A stretch of 64,000 nt of DNA from Gymnothorax reevesii (Eukaryota > Chordata > Actinopteri > Anguilliformes > Muraenidae). Shown here piece after piece: positions 55,263-64,000 of this stretch. The number at the start of each line of letters is the position of its first letter. The stretch's first letter is position 1. The notes under the pieces were generated by a model. It had not been told where the DNA came from. It saw nothing but the letters and a program-made list of their open reading frames with translations, and searched no databases. The stretch is taken from positions 60,283,876 through 60,347,875 of the forward strand of contig CM056576.1 in assembly GCA_029721435.1 (NCBI GenBank). Direction: 5' to 3'. The position numbers and the translations under genes are program-made.

Positions 55263-56307
55263 TTGTCACCAAGCGTCATGCTCCAAGGTCAAGGTCAAAA
55301 GTCATGACCCCATCTGAAATGCCTTCTCACAAGCAATGCATATGCCAAGTATCAAAGTCCTATCATGAGCCGATCAGAAGGTATAGCCATTTTAAAGTGC
55401 GGACAGACAGACAGACGGACAGGGGAGAAAATGTATGCCGCCGAAATCTGAAATGCCTTCTCACAAGCAATGCATATGCCACGTGCGAAAGTCCTGTCAT
55501 GAGCCATCAAAAGTTATAGCCATGTTGAAGTGCGGACAGACAGACAGACGGACGGACGAACGGACAGGTGAGAAACTATATGCCCCCGAAATCTGAAATG
55601 CCTTCTCACAAGCAATGCATATGCCAAGTGCGAAAGTCCTGTCATGAGCCGATCAAAAGTTATAGCCATGTTGAAGTGCGGACAAACAGACAGACGGACG
55701 GACGGACGGGTGAAAAACTATATGCCCCCGAAATCTGAAATGCCTTCTCACAAGCAATGCATATGCCAAGCGTGAAAGTCCTGTCATGAGCCGATCAAAA
55801 GTTATAGCCATGTTGAAGTGCGGACGGACAGACAGACGGATGGACGGACAGGTGAAAAACTGTAAGCCTCCGAAATCTGAAATGCCTTCTCACAAGCAAT
55901 GCATATGCCAAGCGTGAAAGTCATGTCATTAGCCGATCAAAAGTTATAGCCATGTTGAAGAGCGGACGGACAGACGGACGGACGGACAGGTGAGAAACTA
56001 TATGCCCCCGAAATCTGAAATGGCTGCTCACAAGCAATGCATACGCCAAGTGTGAAAGTCCTGTCATGAGCCAATCAAAAGTTATAGCCATGTTGAAGTG
56101 CGGACAGACAGACAGACGGACAGGTGAAGACAGGTGAAGAACAATATGCCCCCGAAATCTGAAATGCCTTCTCACAAGCAATGCATATGCCAAGTATCAA
56201 AGTCCAGTCATGAGCCGATGAGAAGTTATAGCCATGTCAAAGTGCGGACGGACAGACGGACAGGTGAGAAACTATATGCCCCCGAAACTTCGTTTACGGG
56301 GGCATAA
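55263..56307. repeat. tandem satellite, ~141-bp units, with terminal hairpin
   Basis: The word gaaatgccttctcacaagca begins units at 55316, 55450, 55595, 55737, 55879, 56017 (variant) and 56161, a period of 134-145 bp. Each unit has agtcctgtcatgagccgatc, agttatagccatgttgaagt and a gacagacagacggacgg block of variable length. The array ends in a hairpin at 56276-56307, tatgcccccgaaac paired with gttta-cgggggcata. Confidence 0.95.
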
Positions 56308-56335
56308 AATAAAACAATCTTTTGGTGACATATAA

Positions 56336-56915
56336 AAGATGCAAGGACCGAATAAGGGAGACTGGGCAAGCCAGAACAACATGGGAATACTTTGAGGTAT
56401 GTGCTGCCAACTCATGTCCTCCAAGACTGCTCCATATTTGCATGCTTATGGTTTAACAGCAGATACTTTGCAGCTCATGGACTGCTTATTCGGGGAGACG
56501 GCTGGGGCGAGACCAGCTCCCATGTCGATTGTGTTGACCATGCTGCGTGGTGCACCTCAAGCTGTCGGCAGTCCAGCCGCCGCCGCCGCCACAAACACCA
56601 CTGGCTCCCCCACTGCCTCAATGTTTCTGCCCAGGAACCCCAGGGCTGGGCCAACAGTGCAGAAGAGGGCTCGCGACAGCGGTTCAGCTCAGGAATTCCA
56701 ATACCATGCCGAGAGGCGGACAGCTGTCTGAGACCCTTCTGCGCTGAGAACCATCTCAAAGGCAGAGACTGCAGGAGAGGAGACCGATGAAGAGCAATGA
56801 GGACATACTCGCCACCCTGAAAGAAATTGCGACGACACTGAAAGACACATCCAGAAAACAAGATTTGAACTTTGAAAATCAGATTAATTTATTGGGCAAA
56901 TTCAATAAAGAGTGA
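56336..56915 (+). pseudogene. Harbinger Myb-like protein, broken
   Basis: The first codons read CKDRIRETGQARTTWEYFEV, the end of the Myb/SANT region and the WEYFE phrase of this protein family. Frameshifts follow. A middle part rich in Ala, Pro and Ser has APMSIVLTMLRG and AAAAATNTTGSPTASMFLPR. The end is open from ATG 56787 (MKSNEDILATLKEIATTLKD, then LLGKFNKE) to TGA at 56915, a helical tail typical of these accessory proteins. Confidence 0.7.
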
Positions 56916-57673
56916 AAAGTGTTTGCCTTTGCATTTGTAATTCTTAACTGCTGGGACCAGGTCCCCAGTAAAATGGGCAAGTTAAGCTAAGAAATGTCAC
57001 TTGCTATTCACAGTTAAAGGGTTAAATACTGAAGTGGTCCCTGCACTGAAAAGGCACTTTCCATCCTTGAAATATGAGGATAAAAGATGGACTGTTCTTG
57101 GTTCAACCTCCCAGCTAACAGCTCTCAGTGAGAACTGAGCCAGAGCCACACTGCAAAATTCAATTTAACACTGATCAGCGCGAGACCTCAGTTTATAAAA
57201 CCCGTTTCTTCATGACAAGCCTTTGTTACTGGGTCTCATGCCACGGTAAAACACTGAGCACTTCCAAATATTCCCAAAAATGGGGCAAGGGTGCACAAAG
57301 CCATTTCTGAATAACATGATTAAATACACTTAGCAATTTTTCCAGTGGACATACTTGCATTGATGGTATTGGTGCCTTCAAGAGTACAGGTGTGTTGTCA
57401 CATGTCTGCAATTTGGCACATGACCTAATAGGAACCAATAAATTTCATGGTGGCAACCCAAGACCCACTTTTATTGCATAAGTCTCAATGACATGCTCTC
57501 ATTATACAATTTTGCAGTGTCAGATCTGTTTGCATAATTGAAAGCAAAGCTGTCAGGTCTGAGGCATACAAGCCCCCTCACCACGACAAGGTGACAGCCC
57601 AAGAGGGGGGTGTGGTGAGGATGAATGGTGAAATGGCTATTGAAGAGGTGAGTGAAGATGTGGAGTTGGAGAG

Positions 57674-58487
57674 CTACAGCAGATGAGAGATGAGATGCCG
57701 ACATGCATTGCCCAGTTGGTTGATTTGGCCCATCTGTTCCTGCAATAAAGGCTCCATTTGCTGTCCTACCTCATCTTCCTCCAGGAGCACAGGATCTTCA
57801 CCCAGCAAGCAGATATTACGGAGGATGCAGCTTGCTGTTACCGCCTGACTGATGTTGCTGAGGTCCTGCATGTGCAGTCCCTTCAGCCTTCCAAAGTGCT
57901 GCTTCAGTACTCCAAAAGCACTCTCAATCAACATTCTGGCCATTGAATGCCTCTGATTGAAGCACTGTTAGAGGGCTGTGAGATGGCCATTGTCTCAGTA
58001 TGGAGTGAGGAGGTATTAAGTCAGTGCTGCTGATTAGCGTCATACCATCTCCCGGTATGTCCACATTTATATGGCAAAACCTCATTCGGTGGTCACAGAA
58101 GGCAGTGAGGTTCACCGAATAGGAGCCTTTCCTGTTGATAAAGGTCTCTGGATTGGCTACCCTTGGAGGCCTCTGGATGGGAATATGGCACCCATCCACT
58201 GTGCACAGGGATTTTGGGAGCCCAGCTCTTTCAAAGCCAGCAACAATTTCCTGGACAGCTTTTCCGGTGGGCCAGGAAATTTTGAAGGCCAGGTGCTCCA
58301 CAATGAGGCGGCAGCAACTGTGCAGGCAGAGGCAGAGTGTGGATTCGCTGCAGTTGAACCAGTCTGCCAACCCTCTGTATGACTCTTCATTTCCCAGAGT
58401 CCAGAGTGTGGCAAGGAGAGCATCTTGCAGCGGCCACTTTTGCCCGACTGGATCCTCATAATGTGGTCCAAGAACTGCCTGCACCAA
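57674..58487 (-). pseudogene. PIF/Harbinger (HARBI1-like) transposase with internal deletion
   Basis: The minus strand reads VLGPHYEDPVGQKWPLQDAL, LATLWTLGNEESYRGLADWF, a helix-turn-helix region NCSESTLCLCLH, then TVDGCHIPIQRP with the first catalytic Asp and FINRKGSYSVNLTAFCDHRM. After STDLIPPH the frame leaves the family. It returns in another frame as CFNQRHSMARMLIESAFGVL with the third acid (Glu) and continues to ILRNICLLGEDPVLLEEDEV. About 60 codons with the second Asp (GDSAYPL region) are deleted near 57960. The protein is therefore inactive. Confidence 0.88.
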
Positions 58488-58600
58488 CTAGATTTTCAGT
58501 TATAGGTATTAGTTCAGCAACTAATGACAAATTTTGGTTAAAGTTCATGTACGACTCACCTCCACTTGCTTTCGGAAGAGCCTGAAATGGGCTTTGAAAT

Positions 58601-59250
58601 CACAGAGAGTATGCCCTCTCTGTTGCCCGCACAAAGTCCCATGTTTTTGGCCCGTGACCAAATTATATTCATAAATTACAATTAGTGAACCACAGAATTT
58701 ACTGAGTCACGTGAATATGATTTTAGGCATGGCCTCATTACATCAAGAACCTAAAACGTGACGGTGTAAATGTGGCATAACATATTCACATCATCTATTA
58801 CTCTTGTTGTCATGTATTCTTTGCTGGCAAGTCTGAAACCAAGATCCCAAGCTAACTTGGGCATATCCCAGGGTAAATAAAGCATTTTATGACGAACTTG
58901 GACTGTACGTATTAATAATAATAATATAATTTACGTGTTTACTAACCATTACACGACACAACGGTACGTTCAGGATGCAACCTGTAGGTGGCGCCAAATG
59001 CATTAGCATCAACAGACAGTGAATGGAATTTTCCTAATAAATACAAAAACTCAGACTCCAAAGCCACCAGCAGCTTCCGATCTATCCAGTTATTGCCTTC
59101 ATTTGACAGATGCGCCACCAGTACTTTTTTTTTTTTTTTTTTTTTTTTTGCAAACACTTAACTTTTCTGACATTTAAAAAAATAAGAAAGAAACAAATAG
59201 CTGGCATTTGGGATAATTATACAAACAGTGTCGAGTCATATTTTATATAC
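58601..59250. other. no firm gene; taataa microsatellite and T run
   Basis: A short (taa)n lies at 58911-58925 and a T run of about 28 at 59124-59151. The words gtaggtggcgcc (58985) and gatgcgccaccagtac (59109) are inverted and flank 130 bp, perhaps a small retroposon with an A/T tail. Confidence 0.45.
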
Positions 59251-59318
59251 CTTCGTCTCCGGTCAAAATTTTCATCAATGAGTCCATAAATAAGGAGAGG
59301 AATGTCAAGAGCATCCAT
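59251..59318 (-). CDS. candidate first exon, possibly of the Harbinger transposase
   Basis: On the minus strand ATG at 59318 gives MDALDIPLLIYGLIDENFDR RR and reaches AAG/GTATAT at 59251/59250, a fair donor in phase 2. Harbinger transposases are often spliced and this lies 770 bases upstream of the transposase on the same strand. An unrelated small exon or chance frame is equally possible. Confidence 0.3.
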
Positions 59319-59370
59319 CCCCTCGATTATTTCCAGCGTTGCCAAGCAAGTCGCCAGTCTTTTCTGGCGT

Positions 59371-59802
59371 GAAGTCTCATGTGATCATTCACATGATGAG
59401 CTGCGCTGTTCCTGCGCCCCAGGAAACGTGTCATGTTACAGTGCGACACAGCCGCAGACTTTGTTTTTGTGGAATTTGATGCAAACTCTCGTATGCAGCC
59501 ATGTTGGAAAACCTGCACGTACTCGCGTGTCGATCAAAACACGGGAGTCTTCTCTTGCGAGACCTTTGCAGGACACCCTTCAATCTTGAACATGCCCCTG
59601 GTAGTCTAGGGATTTTCAGCAAGATGCTGCAGCCACCGCGGTATTCGGAGGACTTATCGTGCATCTTCAATGAGGTTATTCCGTAATTTTTCAGGTATCT
59701 CGCGCATCTGCAGACCCTGCTGCTTACTCGAAAGTAGCCTCGGTAAATTTACAGAGCGTCACATGATTGTGGTCACGAGACGAAAAGTTGGTCATATGAC
59801 AT
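59371..59802 (+). promoter_or_regulatory. E-box cluster upstream of naga (TFE/MITF type)
   Basis: The words tcatgtga (59377-59384) and tcacatga (59389-59396) form a near-palindrome. Further ones are gtcacatgat (59758-59767) and gtcatatgac (59791-59800), and gtcatgtgac lies at 60441-60450. The consensus for lysosomal-gene (CLEAR) elements bound by TFEB/TFE3 is GTCACGTGAC, and the MITF E-box is TCACATGA. Naga is lysosomal, so the context fits. The transcription start was not identified. Confidence 0.5.
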
Positions 59803-60104
59803 ATCTCTTGCAGTAGCAGCCAGTTTGAAGGATCCCAGATGAGAAACTAGGAGGCTAGGAAGTAAAGCCACCGAACACCACCTGTCAACACAGTAAGGGC
59901 AGTTCTGATTTTATGATATATGTTTTCCTCTGTGTATTTGCTCGCTGTATCTGCTGTTAATACTTGGCGATGTAAAAATGACCGTAGTTCGTTTGTCTGA
60001 GAGCGATATGTTTATGCTGATGATCTGGTTTAGGGGTTGGTGTAACGTTATAATTGTTATGAAGAAGTCGTAGTAATTCACTTTATCTTTTATGCTGACT
60101 TTAC

Positions 60105-60138
60105 ATTCTCTCTCTCTCCCTCTCTCTCTCTCTCTCAT
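60105..60138. repeat. TC microsatellite
   Basis: About 34 bp of (TC)n with one interruption (ccc), between the promoter-like region and the naga exon. Confidence 0.95.
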
Positions 60139-60511
60139 TGTTCTTCCATTGAGTGGCTGCTGTTTTGTCAGAGAAGATCTATAATTGACTTAGAAAACCG
60201 TTCAAATGTAATGTCAAAACATTCTGTGATCTGTAAGCAATGTTCACACATCCAGTCTCCATAACGTCCTGTTTCTTTGATTTTATTTTATTTATGTCTA
60301 CCTACCCTTACCACAAGTTTTACTGATTGTGAAAGGTCTATTGTTTGTAAGCTTCCATTTATTGTTTGACAATCAGATGACTGTTTTAGGTGTGGCACCT
60401 TATACACACAGTTATGTGTGGTTCTTCTGGTTACTTTTGAGTCATGTGACTGAGGGACCTGTAATAGTTTGGCATTCTTTGCAGCACTTTCTCCTGTAGT
60501 TTCTATCAAGA

Positions 60512-60666
60512 ATGGGATTGACAAGGATTATATTTGTGCTGGCACTGGCTGCAGTCACCTCCACTTTGGACAATGGCGTGATGAGGACCCCTCCAATGGG
60601 ATGGTTGGCATGGGAAAGGTTTCGCTGTAACATTGATTGCAACAATGACCCCAAGAACTGTATCAG
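60512..60666 (+). CDS. naga: alpha-N-acetylgalactosaminidase, first coding exon (partial gene)
   Basis: The enzyme removes terminal alpha-N-acetylgalactosamine from glycoproteins and glycolipids in lysosomes (glycosyl hydrolase family 27). ATG at 60512 starts a signal peptide [18 protein letters not shown], followed by the mature start [20 protein letters not shown] and [13 protein letters not shown]. The exon ends at 60666 with AG before GTAAAA, phase 2, so residue 52 (S or R) is completed by exon 2. The [15 protein letters not shown] wording and DPKNC fit NAGA better than alpha-galactosidase A, which has TPTMGWLHWERFMCN. A pyrimidine-rich stretch ending ctcctgtag at about 60498 looks like an acceptor, so an untranslated first exon may lie upstream. 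Catalytic residues are in later exons outside the window. Confidence 0.92.
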
Positions 60667-60817
60667 GTAAAATGGATAGATAAGATGACATACCTGACTT
60701 GATTTGTATTAAAGTGAAAGCCATATTCAAATCAATCAATTATGATGTGTTTCACTGAAAGTAAATGCATGCCAATCTGATTCTAAATTGTTTAACGCAT
60801 ATGACATTGAACGTCAA

Positions 60818-61297
60818 TCAGCCATAACGTTATGACCACCAACAGGTGAAGTGAATGACATTGATTATCTCATAACAATGACACCTGTCGTGGGTGGGAT
60901 ATTTTAGGCAGTACGTGAATATGTTATGCTTGAAGTTGATGCGCTGGAAGCAGGACAAAATATGCAAACATAAGGATGTCTGCGACTTTGACAGGGGCCA
61001 AATTATGATGGCTAGACGAGTGGGTCAAGGCTTGTCTAAAACTGCTGCTCTTTTGGAGTGTGGGGTGGGGTCTACAGTGGTTGTTACCCACCAAAAGTGG
61101 TCCAAGATAGGATAATCAGTTACCCAGCGACAGGTTCAAGGGCACCCATGTCTCATTGATGCATATCGGGAGCTAAGGCTGGCTCGTGTGGTCCAGTGCA
61201 AAGAGGAGCTACTGTAACTCAAATTGCTGAAAAATTTCATGCTGGTTCTGATGGAAAGCTGTCAGAACACGTAGTGCATCGCAGTTTGTTGGTATGG
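60818..61297 (+). mobile_element. Tc1-type element, 5' part, in naga intron 1
   Basis: The left end cagccataacgttatgacca is a well-known type of fish Tc1 terminus. It is followed by a decayed N-terminal part (CDFDRGQIMMARRVGQGLSK). No right end was found; the match fades near 61297. Confidence 0.65.
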
Positions 61298-61927
61298 GAT
61301 TCATGGCTAGAAGTTTATTTTAGTATCAGAATGTTGATAATGATGAGTTCTTTCAAATGAACTAGCTTCCATTGACCAATAAGTTATCCCACATGGCATT
61401 ATGTGTTCTCCAAACTTTCCCAAAATTAAGTTTTTCAAGTTTTCAGATCTTCCTGCAATTGCAAAATGAATCCTTAATGCAGGCAAATCATGCTTATTTT
61501 ATTTTTCTGTATCCTAGGCATTAATATGATCATAGCTCTGTTATAAATCTTACTTATTTCCGAAAACATCTAGATGCTTGAAGTAGGCAGCCAAGAAAAT
61601 TGCAATCACAATTTTTTAAAGTTTGACTTCATGCTGTGGGGACATAAATGTACATGGTCAGGGGCAGAGTGGCCATCGGGACGACCGGGAGATTTCCCGG
61701 TCGGCTGGCCGGCCAATAAGATCAAGTGAACCGGCCTGCAGACTGCCCCGCGTGGCCGTGTGATGTTCATGGTCGGCCCACTGAGTTGAGAATTACTATG
61801 ATGAACCGAGCCTGATCCCATGCAAATCTCCAAGATGTACTCCAACTACACCGTTCCCAATTCCAACTATTTACTGTTTATGTAAATGTCTTATGTCAAA
61901 ACGTAACTGACGCCAAATTTCACTTTT
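61298..61927. other. intron sequence; GC-rich repeat word at 61665-61790
   Basis: The patch gtggccatcgggacgaccgg with ccggtcggctggccggcc resembles a common fish repeat with inverted ccggtcgg/ccgaccgg words. The rest is unremarkable. Confidence 0.4.
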
Positions 61928-62750
61928 ATAGCTGCTAATGACGCTATTTTATATTGTTCTGCTTTAGCATTAGCAAGTGCCACAGAAAAGCTACAATCTT
62001 CTTTTAATGGTATTCAGAGTAATCTTAATAAATTAAAACTTGTGCTCAATTCTGACCAAACTAAAATTATGTGCTTTTCAAAATCAGGGAAGACGGATGA
62101 TGTTTTTCAGATGGTTACACAAAAGGAGAAAGTGATTGAACGAGTTTCAGTCTATAAATCCTTGGGATTTTACTTGGATGAAGATCTGTCTTTTAAATAC
62201 CATATTGAGTGTCTAACAAAGAAACTCGGGGTTAAACTGCCTTTAAGGTGACAGATTCAGGCAACTTTCGTATCATTACTTGACCACAGTGACATCTTAT
62301 TCATGCATGCAAATCTCTCCTCTCTGAAAATGCTGGATTCAGTTTATCATGATTTGTAACAGATTTAAGTTTTCGTACTCATCACTGTAGTCCTAATCAA
62401 AGTGTTAGCTGGCCTTCTCTGCATAATTGCAGATGGGAACATTGGTATTGTTTTCTTTAAAAGGCCTTCCTGTGTGACTTGCCTCCTTATTAATGTTCTC
62501 TCTTGGCTCCTAAAGTCAACACTAAAAGCTATAGTCTCAGGTTCAATAGATTGATAATGTACGCTATTCCCCGTATGCAGACTGTCTTTGGGGAAAGTGC
62601 CTTTAAAGCATTCCCACCCTTGTCCTGGTGTAAATTACAGAGTCATCTTAAATAGGACTACCTTCCAAGTATGGAAGATTTGAAAGCTAGGATCAAGGAC
62701 TATTTGACCACTGCATGCACATGTACCCTTACGGAATGCAGTTGGTGATT
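61928..62750 (+). mobile_element. LINE reverse-transcriptase C-terminal fragment, in naga intron 1
   Basis: The plus strand reads ILYCSALALASATEKLQSSF, LNKLKLVLNSDQTKIMCFSK, VYKSLGFYLDEDLSFKYHIE and LTKKLGVKL, then decays through many stops with TDLSFRTHHCSPNQ and WPSLHNCRWEHWYCF still visible. This is the region after the catalytic box of an L2/Rex-type polymerase. The box itself (NDA in place of ADD) is mutated at about 61938. It differs from both other LINEs in the window. Confidence 0.8.
62042..62251 (+). pseudogene. LINE RT thumb fragment
   Basis: Open 69-codon piece of the LINE above, with SVYKSLGFYLDEDLSF as the landmark. It has no independent start or function. Confidence 0.75.
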
Positions 62751-63299
62751 TCTAATGTAATGAAATTATTTGCCAAACTTTTAAACTTGTATGATGTTTC
62801 TTTGTTGTCGTATCGACAAGTGTGTATCCTTTACCGGACAACTGTGCTACTCATCTCATCAGAATTCTTATGCGACAAAGACTTTTAAATGCGACGGAAA
62901 TACCTTTCAGCAAATGTCAAGCAAGGTGGGGGATAGTGATGTTTATACCACTTGGTGCCTCTCTACATCTCACTGGATACTCAAGTGTCAGACTCACTTT
63001 CATCAATCCGGCCTATTGATTTTTGTTAAGCCTCCTATCTTGATCTAATTATTTTTATTCAGACGTTGCATAACTTTCATGCCCACAAATATAAAATTTA
63101 TTGTTATATAATTTGTTTGTTTGTTCAAAAATTAATGTAGAATGGTCGGAGCAAAGCCTCTTGGGAAAGGGAAACTGCGTATCTCTCCGTTTATCCAATG
63201 ACCGTAGGGGGATGACTGAGCGGCTGTCAGAGAGAGAGAAAGCGGGCAGGTTGAAGTTGCCTGAGTTGCCTGAGTTGAGTTTTTTACCCTTGAAGATGG
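62751..63299. other. no recognisable gene
   Basis: Two overlapping short frames at 62791-63048 and 62822-63019 show no domain. Confidence 0.45.
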
Positions 63300-63432
63300 A
63301 AGGCAAGAAGAAAGGAGAAGGGAGGGGCCGTATGGGCCAGAATGAAGAAGAAGCGGATGCTGGAGGAGGTGCATCAAAATGGTCAAAAATCACGGATTTA
63401 TTCCGAAACAACCAGGCGTCAACTAGTGACGC
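63297..63432 (+). CDS. candidate first exon of unknown protein
   Basis: ATG at 63297 opens MEGKKKGEGRGRMGQNEEEA, then GGGASKWSKITDLF and NNQASTSDAG, and meets a strong donor, GCTG/GTGAGT, at 63432/63433. The lysine/glycine/acidic start followed by KWSKITDLF is not one I can name. It could be the first exon of a domesticated or intact transposon gene inside naga intron 1, or chance. Confidence 0.3.
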
Positions 63433-63924
63433 TGGTGAGTTCACAGGGAAACGGTTAGCTCAAGCCTTGCCGTTATTACTTGGAGCGAATTAGCATAACA
63501 TTTCACCCGAGTTCTTCGAAGTTCCTCCTTAGCGGGGGCGGTGTCATCACGGCGACTAATACGACCTCGTCGCCCTTCGCTCTCTTTTTTTCCTCTCCTT
63601 TCGTCAGCTCCAAACCCGTCTGCATCTGCACCGCGATTACGGAGCAGAGTGGTTTTCCACACACACAGCTGTCATTTAACTCGCGTCAGAATGACAACAC
63701 TCTCCGTATAGATCATTGGGCACAGCAATTTACCAGCTGTTATTTTACTGATACTGAAAACATTCGATTTTGTCTTAAAAAAGTATTTTTCAAAAAAATG
63801 AAATTAAATTAATGCATTTTTTTCTTGATTGATTAGATTTTGGGAATTTGGCCCATGTTTAATCACACCGAGAGGACATATAATTATAGAAATTGCATGG
63901 TTTTGGTGATGTAATTAGTTTTTA
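63433..63924. other. no recognisable gene
   Basis: CpG words are frequent at 63530-63650, then the sequence becomes AT-rich. Nothing else is supported. Confidence 0.4.
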
Positions 63925-64000
63925 CCCCTCGGCCCGACAAGGGCATGAGGGGTATTGTCGTCCCTTCGGCGGGTGTCTACCCCATAGATATACATAAACA
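63925..64000. repeat. start of another satellite-family copy at right edge
   Basis: The phrase gaggggtattgtcgt at 63949-63963 repeats the head of the array at 48093. The sequence continues beyond the window. Confidence 0.7.

Larger units (their letters stand above)
56336..58600. mobile_element. PIF/Harbinger element with two converging genes
   Basis: A Myb-like protein on the plus strand (56336-56915) faces a HARBI1-like transposase on the minus strand (58487-57674). This is the standard Harbinger plan. The left side begins directly after the satellite array and lacks the start of the Myb gene. Terminal inverted repeats were not found. Confidence 0.87.

Noticed and set aside
55316..56307. 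CRISPR-like regular repeats
   Set aside because: The units are contiguous 141-bp repeats without unique spacers, and the DNA is eukaryotic.
56276..56307. Helitron 3' end
   Set aside because: A hairpin is present but no CTRR follows and no Helitron start or Rep/helicase is visible.
60512..60666. alpha-galactosidase A (gla)
   Set aside because: The residues around [15 protein letters not shown] and DPKNC match the NAGA style and not the GLA style (TPTMGWLHWERFMCN).

Overview
The window looks like nuclear DNA from a ray-finned (teleost) fish. Two vertebrate-type first coding exons with correct splice donors are present, there are no bacterial-style operons, and most of the rest is fish-type transposable elements: Tc1/mariner, hAT, PIF/Harbinger, Ty3/gypsy, CR1/Rex-like and other LINEs, tRNA-derived SINEs, MITEs and satellites. 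Only two host genes are recognised and each is represented by one exon. The first coding exon of adcy3 (adenylate cyclase type 3) is on the minus strand at 16442-17110; the rest of that gene lies left of the window or is not recognisable. The first coding exon of naga (alpha-N-acetylgalactosaminidase, lysosomal) is on the plus strand at 60512-60666; its later exons lie right of the window. The genes are transcribed away from each other, separated by about 43 kb of mostly repeat DNA.

Layout. 1-16.4 kb, presumably adcy3 intron 1: a Tc1 remnant, a MITE, a broken minus-strand Ty3/gypsy element (1992-5357), a Tc1 element with both ends (5705-7317), a tRNA-derived SINE, a solo LTR with a perfect 5-bp target duplication (8536-9716), degenerate Tc1 pieces, a second Tc1 copy (13359-14957) and a TTAA-flanked element (14982-16022). 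16.4-19.1 kb: adcy3 exon and upstream region. 19.1-27.6 kb: an internally deleted Tc1 element, an AT-rich ~54-bp tandem array, a decayed CR1/Rex1-like LINE, a dead Tc1/mariner transposase, an inverted pair of LTR-like arms, and a second solo LTR with target duplication (26574-27586).

28-31 kb: a mosaic of exon-like fragments (Harbinger transposase, THAP-like zinc fingers, SWIM zinc finger). 31.5-34.5 kb: a 3-kb non-coding hAT element with a second hAT nested inside, each with its own exact 8-bp duplication. 35.5-41.6 kb: MITEs, the 3' half of a two-gene Harbinger element, and an LTR element with a SCAN-like gag. 42.6-46.4 kb: a SINE abutting a long minus-strand LINE with a 413-codon open reverse-transcriptase segment.

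47.7-56.3 kb is the most structured region: a MITE, a ~146-bp satellite, a 2.3-kb terminal-inverted-repeat element carrying many copies of a GTAACAGGA motif on both strands, a duplicated 143-bp unit, and a 1.8-kb inverted-repeat element inserted into a second satellite (~141-bp units). 56.3-58.6 kb is a two-gene Harbinger element. 59.2-64 kb is the naga upstream region (several E-boxes of the TFE/MITF type), its first exon, and intronic Tc1 and LINE fragments.

All assignments come from reading motifs and repeat boundaries by eye; no database search was possible. Family names below superfamily level are tentative.
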